Shown one piece after another: positions 57,565 to 64,000 of a stretch of 64,000 nt of DNA. The notes beneath the pieces are model-generated. The model saw only the letters and a list, made by a program, of their open reading frames with translations. It was not told the origin of the DNA and did not search any database. The position numbers were made by a program, and so were the translations under genes. How positions within the stretch are numbered: the first letter of the stretch is position 1; each line of letters starts with the position of its first letter. The stretch comes from Nageia nagi. Lineage: Eukaryota; Pinophyta. Where the stretch lies: the NCBI GenBank assembly GCA_050084985.1, contig JBITNC010000002.1:14632001-14696000 (forward strand), written 5' to 3'.

Positions 57565-57990
57565 GGGTTTGACAAAATGCCTCATCATTGGTGAGGTCTG
57601 TAAACTGCTTGACAAAACACCTTGATGCAGTCTTCTAGCCTCCTCCATGTCCTGCAATGGTTGATGGATCTGCCCAAAATGGATATGTTGAAAGGCTCCC
57701 TAAATTGTTTGTCACGATGCATGGTGTAGACAAAGTTTCTTGGAATGCAATAATTACAGGATATGCACAAAATGGGAAGGCATAGGAATTGTTTGACCAA
57801 CAGCGCCCATCCCAGTCTACTGCGTTGCGTGGCCTGCAATGATCGCAAGATATGCACAAAATGGAGGGCCATGTGACTTATTTGACAAGGTGCATGTTGC
57901 AGACCAGTTTCTTTCAATGTCATGATCATAGGATATGCACAAAATGGAATCACATGAGTTGTTTGAATAAGTGCCTCGATGAGTGGCATC
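57565..57990 (+). pseudogene. PPR protein fragment inside the Copia C leader
   Basis: The plus strand near 57660-57800 reads SAQNGYVERLPKLFVTMHGV then DKVSWNAIITGYAQNGKA, a stop, and ELFDQ: two consecutive PPR units with the WNAxIxGYAQNG signature. Before and after, frameshifted units show FDKMP-type (57569) and further GYAQN/FDKV-like stretches (ATATGCACAAAATGGA near 57850 and 57935). It belongs to the PLS-type PPR family (organelle RNA binding). Composition is less AT-rich than the flanks. It is either a captured fragment or a separate insertion. Confidence 0.8.
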
Positions 57991-58460
57991 GCCTCACATC
58001 TCCTCTATGCACCCCACACCTTGATTGAAACCTCTGCATCTTCCTCACACATGCATAGTAGTGCAGTGGTCTCCTCTCCCCATGCACTACTGACTCACCA
58101 GCCCTACACCTCTCCTACACCATATAGCTAGATAGCTTAGTCATTTGCTACACTTGCTCTCTCCTATTATTGCACCTCACCAGCCGACTACGCTTTCTCC
58201 CTCCATATCGCTGCTCCTGCACCTCTTCTCCTCGTGTGCTCCTCCTCTCAGTAGACCAGACTCCTCCTCTGAGCTACATCCTCCCTCCACATCTCTGCTC
58301 CACTCACTTGGACTGCACCTCCTCTTCCTCCTTCCCCAACACCTCCACAGGCTATCCTCTAAATGCCTTCATGCAGCTCATCCTCCTTCCCACGGTCAAG
58401 GTTGATGGCTGCCAACTCTTTGCAAAGTCTTCCTTGTCACTTAAATGCACTTAATTCTTG
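57991..58460 (+). other. C/T-rich segment next to the PPR fragment
   Basis: Strongly pyrimidine-rich on the plus strand (CTCCTCTTCCTCCTTCCCC). Two overlapping frames stay open (58145-58405, 58170-58454) with Ser/Leu/Pro-rich translations like an organelle-targeting leader or a 5' UTR. No family recognised. Its sharp change of composition at both ends suggests it entered together with the PPR piece. Confidence 0.4.
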
Positions 58461-59981
58461 TTGACAACTTGCAAAAATAATGCTCTCCCAAAAAGCAACG
58501 TATGCTCTTCTTGAAGAAAAAGGGGGGTCATAATTTTACAACTACAAAGCATTTAATTTTTTTTGACTTAGGAGTATTTTTAGTGCTTAAGGTAGACAAA
58601 GCATTAAAATTGCATGAAGTAGGGGTATGGGTCTCCTATTACAACTTGCACACATATACCTCCTAGGCATTTAATTTTTTTTACTTACTTGCTTACAAGT
58701 CAAATTGCTCCCATTAAATGCACTTAGGAGTACTTATAATAATTCTAATATTTTACTCAAAATTGCATGTTTAAAATTACTAAAAGTGCACATGCAATTT
58801 TTTAATGCTAACCTCTTAGCATTTTTTGTAAGCATAGTAATTTAGCCTAAGCATGCTATTTTTTAAGTAAATAAGGGAAAAGTTTTACTTAAAATGCATA
58901 CTTATAAGACAAGTCTTAGCATACAATTTTTTTTTTAGGGATAAAACTTTAAGTGAAAAGGGGGAATTGGTATAATTTTTACTTAAATTTTATCTAGATG
59001 CTAGACTTGTGATGCATAAACCTTATCTAGATATTGCATGCTAGACTTGTGATGCATGTCTCTTTATCTTGAAAACGTGATGCATGTCTCTTATAAACCT
59101 TATCTAGATATTGCATGCTAGACTTATGATGCAAGTATTTTTATCTTGTTTGAAGAATAAAACATGCTTAGGACTTAAATTTTTAAGTTAAATAATGCAT
59201 GTTATGAATTAAATACTAAGTAGGACTTAGTTCTTTTGTTTAATTCATTAAGTGCTTGAATAAATTGAGCAAAATATATAAAATGTAAAAGTCCTTTAGG
59301 GGTTAGTACAAAACCCATTAGACTTTTTAAGGTTTTTCAAGCTCGTATGGATGTTGCAATTTTACTTTACTTTATATTTTTGCACAATTTGCTTATACTT
59401 GCAAAAATGCAAATATTGAATGTAACCCCTAAAATGAACACATCCGCATGTATTCTTCCACAACATGACTTGTTTAGGGAGCCACAAGGTGAGGATAGGG
59501 CAGACTGGAGCCCTTTTAGTCCAAAGAACCGAGTGGTGGTAATTCCATCTTAATTGCCCCTAAGACCTCTGTTGGATTGGACATAACTCTATTAGGTGGA
59601 CAGGCATGTGTGTAGTGATACCACATGTCTGCACGTCCATTTAGGGATTATCCTAATAACCTAGGAGGAAAACTGAAAACCTTAATCAAGATAATTAAAA
59701 TGGCCGGTCCAAGATACGTCGGATCCTTGGAAAATAGTTGGTACTTCTCCTTGTGAGAGTGTATTACTGACCAAGGTGAACTGGTTGAGGACTGGTAGTA
59801 CCTAGGCTCCACCTTGCGGGCATCCAGGTGAAGGACTAATTCTACACAAGAAAATAACCCCAACATTATTCATCTACGGATCGTGGTTATAAGTTTGCAC
59901 ATGTGGGACATGTTTACTTATGTTTGATTTGTATAGATAGAAACTTGTAAAATTTGCATTCTTATTGCATATTTACAGACA
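58461..59981. other. Leader of Copia C, last part
   Basis: Non-coding. Contains the TTATCTAGAT repeat (58985-59150) and a less AT-rich stretch (59470-59860) before the gag ATG. Confidence 0.5.
58985..59150 (+). repeat. Short tandem repeat, 3 copies
   Basis: TTATCTAGATATTGCATGCT then AGACTTGTGATGCA occurs near 58988 (shortened), 59023 and 59099. Confidence 0.8.
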
Positions 59982-60740
59982 ATGGTTGAAACCTTCATAC
60001 CCAAGCACATACTCGACGGTTCCAACTACGGCATATGGGAACCTCGTATGAGAGCTGAGTTACAGGCAAGAAAGTTGTGGCAGATAGTAAATGAAGATCT
60101 AGTTGCTCCTACAGATGAGAAGGCCCTTGAAATTTACAACTCAAAGAATGAGTTAGCAACCTCAATGATCTATCATGCAATTTCAGATGACATCCTTCTC
60201 ATGATTTCTTCCTCGACATCAGCAAAAGAAGCTTGGGATAGACTAAAGAAAATTTACCTTGAATCCAAATTTTCAAGAAGGTTCACCATTCTACAAAAGT
60301 TGTTGCAATATCGTCAAGGAGAAGATGAAAGTGCCTCAATCTACTTGAACAAAATCATTGACCTCAGGACACAACTGGTTGGCTGTGGGTGCAATTGGAT
60401 CAATGATGAGTTCATGGTCTTCATTATTCTTCAAAGCCTCTCTATAAAGTTCAGTAACTTTGTCACAGTTATGGAGACTAGGCTCGATGATGAAGAAGAT
60501 GTTATCTCCCTTGACAATCTTTCTAGACTCCTTCTGAAGCATGAGGAAACTTTGAACAAGAAAATGTTGAACATTTCTCCAAAGGATAATAGCATTGCTC
60601 TAGGAGCAACCAAAACTCCTTTCAAGAAAATGTTCAAACATTATAAATTCAAAGACAACAAATCCTCATCTACCATCAGGAAGCACAGCAACTTCAAGCA
60701 AAGGAATGACAAAGCTGGATCAAGCAAACCAACAACGTAG
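59982..60740 (+). CDS. Copia C gag (capsid part)
   Basis: 252 codons from ATG 59982: VETFIPKHILDGSNYGIWEP (family 'L.G.NY..W...M'), SAKEAWDRLKKIYL, LQKLLQYRQGEDESASIYLN, LDNLSRLLLKHEE and a Lys-rich tail to TAG 60738. This is the UBN2-type Copia Gag. It forms the capsid-like particle. The TAG is probably a decay stop, since the frame continues into the knuckle and protease. Intact through the whole capsid domain. Confidence 0.9.
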   Translation: MVETFIPKHILDGSNYGIWEPRMRAELQARKLWQIVNEDLVAPTDEKALEIYNSKNELATSMIYHAISDDILLMISSSTSAKEAWDRLKKIYLESKFSRRFTILQKLLQYRQGEDESASIYLNKIIDLRTQLVGCGCNWINDEFMVFIILQSLSIKFSNFVTVMETRLDDEEDVISLDNLSRLLLKHEETLNKKMLNISPKDNSIALGATKTPFKKMFKHYKFKDNKSSSTIRKHSNFKQRNDKAGSSKPTT

Positions 60741-61208
60741 GAAAAGTTTGATGGGAATTGTAACTTCTATGGCATCTTTGGACATAAAGAGTATGATTGT
60801 CGCAAAAAGAAATTTGCTCAAAAAGGAAAGGGAAATGCAAATGTGAGAAATTTCAATAATAAAAAGAAGAACAAGCATGTTGCTTCTGTTGCCTACTACT
60901 CAATGACTCAAACTATTTCAAATGATTAGATTATTGATTCAGGATGCACTAATCACATGTGTTATGAAAAAGATAAGTTTGAAAATTTTCATAAGTACAA
61001 CAAGGATATAGTTGTGATAGGTGATAATACAGTCCTTGATGTTCAAGGAATAGGGAATGTGAAGATTCATGGAAAGGCGCTTGATAATGTCTTTTATGTG
61101 CCTAAGCTAAGGATGAATCTTATCTCTGTAATTCAGATTACAAGGATAGGATGCTCATTTGAGTTTACCCCACACTCCTGGTGTTTAAGAAAGGACTTTC
61201 CACTTTGA
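60741..61208 (+). pseudogene. Copia C nucleocapsid knuckle and protease
   Basis: Continues in the gag frame after the stop. CNFYGIFGHKEYDC is a CCHC knuckle with the second Cys changed to Tyr. After a basic stretch and a stop at about 60927 comes IIDSGCTNHM, the protease active site (DSG kept), then VLDVQGIGNVKIHGKALDNV and FYVPKLRMNLISV. A frameshift near 61150-61190 ends it. Confidence 0.85.
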
Positions 61209-61299
61209 TGAAAGGATCAGTAAAGAATGACCTTTATATTATGGATCAAGTACCTTCAAAGATTTGTCTTGCTACAAATGTGTGTTCAAAAGGTAATCT

Positions 61300-62302
61300 T
61301 TGGCATCAACGATTAGGGCACCTTAACCACAAGAGTATTCAAGATATGAAAAATTAAGAACTTATGGAAGGTTTACCTAATATTTCACCCACAATTGGTC
61401 TTTGTGAAAGGTGCATTCTTGGAAAGATGAATAGGCAAAAGTTTGAAAATGATAAGGCAACTCGGGCTACTCGTCCTCTTCAGCTTGTGCATTCAGATTT
61501 GATGGGCCCATTTCAGACTAAGTCTCTAGGGGGAGCTTCTTATGTTCTGACCTTCATTGATGACTTTAGTAGGATGACATTTGGTTATTTACTTGAGCAC
61601 AAGGATCAAACTTTTGACTGATTTAAAGACTTCAAGGCACTTGTTGAAAATCAAACTAATTTTAAGATCAAAATGCTAAGATCTGATAATGGGGTTGAAT
61701 ATAATAGCAATGAGTTTAACGATTATTGTGTTAAACATGGGATCAAGCAGCAATTCACAATCCCTTACACCCCTCAGCAAAATGGAGTTGCTGAAAGAAA
61801 GAATCGCATCATTATGGAAATGGCAAGATGCATGTTGGGTAACCTTCCTAGTTTCTTATGGGGAGAAGTTGTTCACACTGCTATTCACACCCTTAATAGG
61901 TGTCCTACTAAAGCAGTTGAAGGAAAAACTCCATATGAAGCATGGACAGGAAAGAAACCTAACATCTCACACTTCATGGTCTTTAGATGTGATGCATTTG
62001 CCTTCATTACCTCAGAGAAAATAAAGAAGCTAGACAAAAGATCAGAAAAATGCATCTTTGTGGGGTATGATAATCAGCATAGAGGTTACAGGCTCTACTC
62101 CTCATCCCATAAAATAGTCTTTATTTCAAGGGATGTCAAGTTCAATGAACTTCCTAAGGATATGACTTCTCATGCTGAGGTGTCTGATTCAAATGACTCT
62201 ACGCCTGCACCTAACTGGTTGGATGATCATGTAGGAAAGTCACCACAAGAGCAAAATTCTCCAGCTCAGAGAATTACAAGAAGTATGACCTTGAATAAAT
62301 AA
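61300..62302 (+). pseudogene. Copia C integrase
   Basis: LWHQRLGHLNHKSIQDM then CERCILGKMNRQKF (HHCC zinc finger), QLVHSDLMGPF (first Asp), FIDDFSRMTFGYLL, a stop after HKDQTFD (TGA 61619), LRSDNGVEYNS (second Asp), PQQNGVAERKNRII (Glu), LWGEVVHTAIHTLNRCP, and the C-terminal KCIFVGYDNQHRGYRLY. All three catalytic acids are present. Pieces 61364-61621 and 61673-62302 share one frame. It ends with AQRITRSMT, the usual start of the RT linker, then a stop. Confidence 0.92.
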
Positions 62303-63188
62303 TTATTTGCCAAAATTGATAGTGTGTATATCAAATTATGAACCTAAAATGCAATTTAGAAAGATAAATCATTCAACATAATTAATCATGAACATATTTG
62401 ACAATACACATCGATAATAGTAATGATATTATATTCTAAAGTATTTGAATACAAATAAGCGAGTTTTTATTGATCTATTGTAAACAACATTTGACAGCAA
62501 TCGTTACGAATCGATAACAATTAATGCGGGTGGATGGACAACGATCAGTCTTTATTATCTATCTGGTGAATCACTGTCAACCAATCTTTGAATCACCGAC
62601 AATCAGCTTTGTATGTACTGGAGTAATCTTCACAGAGTTTTGAAGTGTTTTTGTCTATTCCTTTGTTGTTCTCTTTCGTGCTTACTTCCATCATTCTTCT
62701 CCTGTATTGACCCTGCACATAGAAAATGAACAACACATCAAAAGCATACCTGCTCTCACATATGAATCCGCAAAATGAACAACATAATCTGGAAATATAA
62801 TCGAGAGGAAATTAACTATTGATCAAGCTTACAACCTTTGCTAATAACCTCCTAATATGATTTTAGCAAAGCTTCGCTATAATAAAATTGGGTCCCTTTG
62901 TTCACGTACCAAGCTTCAATTTATAAGCTTCAAAGTTTGTTATACATTTATTTTGGCATCACAAGATTCCAGGTAACCTCTCGAACTAAATTTTGAGGTG
63001 TTGTTATCTTTCATCTGTATCCATGATTACAAATTATACGTACTAAGCTATTCCAGGCTTAGATTTGTTTGTTGTTTAACTGTTCATGGATCATCACCGA
63101 TTTTTTAGCGATTATATATTAACATTAGAATGTTCGTTCTATGGTCATTTTTTAATTACAAGGATCGTAAGACCACTTGTTTTATATA
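62303..63188. other. Unassigned DNA after Copia C
   Basis: Retroelement similarity stops at about 62300. The following ~880 bases are moderately AT-rich, with no motif recognised on either strand; no PPT or LTR of element C is seen. Confidence 0.45.
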
Positions 63189-64000
63189 TGTTCGAAAAGA
63201 TTGACCCAATAATATAATTTTAAATCCTTTATTGAAGCCTTGGTGAATTTTACTTGCAATCGTGAGTTCATTTTAAGATCCTCGGGAATTTTTCTGGAAC
63301 AAACAAAATAATCTAGAGTCAGTAAATAAAGTGTTCCGGAATGAAATGATGACATCACAGAAGATAATATAGTCATGTTTTGGTAAAAATTGGGTCCCAA
63401 AAGTGATGATGTCATCAGGGACGGATCAAATAGCCAGAACTAGTAAGTATAACATTTCGAAAATATGACGATGACATCACGGGGAGAATGAAGTTCACAA
63501 CTTTGAATGAAACTAGGTCCCGAAAGTGATGACATCATCAGGGAGGGATCAAATAGCCGGAACCAGTAAGTATAACATTTCAAAAATATGATGATGACAT
63601 CACGGGGAGAACGAAGTTCACAGCTTTGAATGAAATCGAGTCCCGAAAGTGATGACATCATCAGGGAGTGATCAAATAGCCAGAACTAGTAAGTATAATA
63701 TTCCAAAAATATGATGATGATGTCACGGGGAGAACAGAGTTCACATTTTGAATGAAACCAGGTCCCAAAAGTGATGACATCATCAGGGAGGGATCAAATA
63801 GTTGGAACCAGTAAGTATAACATTCCAGAAATATGATGATGATGTCACAGGGAGAACGGAGTTCACATTTTGAATGAAATCGGATCCTAGAAGTGATGAT
63901 GTCATTAGGGAGGGATCAAATAGCCAGAACCAGTAAGTATAACATTTTGGAAATATGACGATGATGTCACGGGGAGAACGGAGTTCACATTTTGAATGAA
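63189..64000 (+). repeat. Start of an LTR related to the solo LTR at 44.1 kb, with an expanded U3 array
   Basis: From a possible start TGTTCGAAAAG at 63189. The next 180 bases follow the solo LTR (TTTATTGAAGCCTTGG against TTTATTAAAGCCCCGG; AATCTAGAGTCAG; TGTTCCGGAATGAAATGATG against TTTTCCGGAATGAAATGGTG). The tandem array then begins and runs past the window end. Orientation matches the solo LTR. Confidence 0.75.
63400..64000 (+). promoter_or_regulatory. 122-bp tandem array with paired TGACRTCA-type sites, at least 5 copies
   Basis: TGATGACATCATCAGGG (or variants) starts at 63405, 63527, 63650, 63772 and 63894 (period 122-123). Each unit also carries a second site, GATGACATCACGGGGAG or GATGATGTCACGGGGAG, about 70 bases later, plus AGCCRGAACYAGTAAGTATA. 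Changes in several units are C/T or G/A, fitting methylated-cytosine decay of TGACGTCA palindromes. Confidence 0.85.

Larger units (their letters stand above)
56424..62302 (+). mobile_element. Ty1/Copia element C, 3'-truncated
   Basis: 5' LTR (56424-56926), tRNA-iMet PBS (56929-56940), ~3-kb leader, gag (59982-60740), CCHC/protease (60760-61205) and integrase (61300-62302). Sequence similarity ends at RITRSMT, just where RT should begin; RT, RNase H, PPT and 3' LTR are absent. One frameshift lies between protease and integrase (about 61150-61190), and a few stops are present. Otherwise this is the best preserved coding region in the window. Two solo LTRs at 46 and 48 kb belong to the same or a near family. 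Confidence 0.88.

Noticed and set aside
58145-58454. Ser/Leu/Pro-rich open frames as a separate gene
   Set aside because: Two overlapping frames are open only because the segment is extremely C/T-rich. It lies inside the Copia leader and matches no family I know.

Overview
The window looks like repeat-dominated nuclear DNA of a land plant with a very large genome. A gymnosperm, probably a conifer, is my best guess. The reasons are AT-rich sequence, many worn LTR retrotransposons nested in each other, L1-like LINE remnants, and PPR pseudogenes with the WNAMI..YAQN signature. I found no intact host gene, no RNA gene and no CRISPR array. Nearly every coding stretch belongs to a decayed mobile element. 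The species call is inference.

Layout. (1) 1-7726: minus-strand Ty3/Gypsy element B (integrase, RNase H, RT, protease-like, gag, putative 5' LTR). (2) 7740-8660: minus-strand PPR pseudogene. (3) 8.7-17.3 kb: anonymous AT-rich DNA, with a G-type lectin receptor-kinase fragment (11.6-12.2 kb), a ~114-bp minisatellite (12.2-12.9 kb), an unidentified exon-like patch (13.46-13.73 kb), and a probable 3' LTR of Gypsy A ending at 17275.

(4) 17.3-46.85 kb is one nest of insertions inside the RNase H/integrase of the old minus-strand Gypsy element A. A's coding sequence survives in four pieces (17296-18126, 37282-37314, 45678-45986, 46490-46845). They are separated by: an outer pol-less gag element (18127-37276, minus, TSD AATAT) that itself holds an inner gag-protease element (25139-36552, plus, TSD ATAAG); a Copia element (37315-45672, minus, TSD TGGTC) that itself holds a solo LTR (44107-45499, TSD AACAC); and another solo LTR (45987-46484, TSD CATAA/CACAA). 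The target-site duplications agree and the integrase frame resumes across each insertion, so the order of events can be read directly.

(5) 46.9-51 kb: plus-strand L1-like LINE split by a solo LTR (48127-48627, TSD CCTTT). (6) 51-56.4 kb: TA microsatellite, a diverged relative of the Copia LTR (plus), a short LTR with a PPT on one side and a PBS on the other, and a minus-strand LINE fragment. (7) 56424-62302: plus-strand Copia element C (LTR, PBS, an unusually long leader carrying a PPR fragment, gag, protease, integrase; RT absent). (8) 63189-64000: start of a long LTR with a 122-bp tandem array containing TGACRTCA-type palindromes, related to the solo LTR at 44.1 kb.

Best candidates for something not described before: (a) the 5' leader of the inner gag-protease element (26528-27197) carries repeated hairpin modules whose stems differ in sequence yet stay complementary, which suggests a selected RNA structure; (b) this LTR element class carries gag with or without protease but no RT or integrase, with one ~3.9-kb frame broken only by C-to-T-type stops; (c) the LTR family has a U3 made of tandem bZIP-type palindromes; (d) a PPR fragment sits inside the leader of a Copia element.
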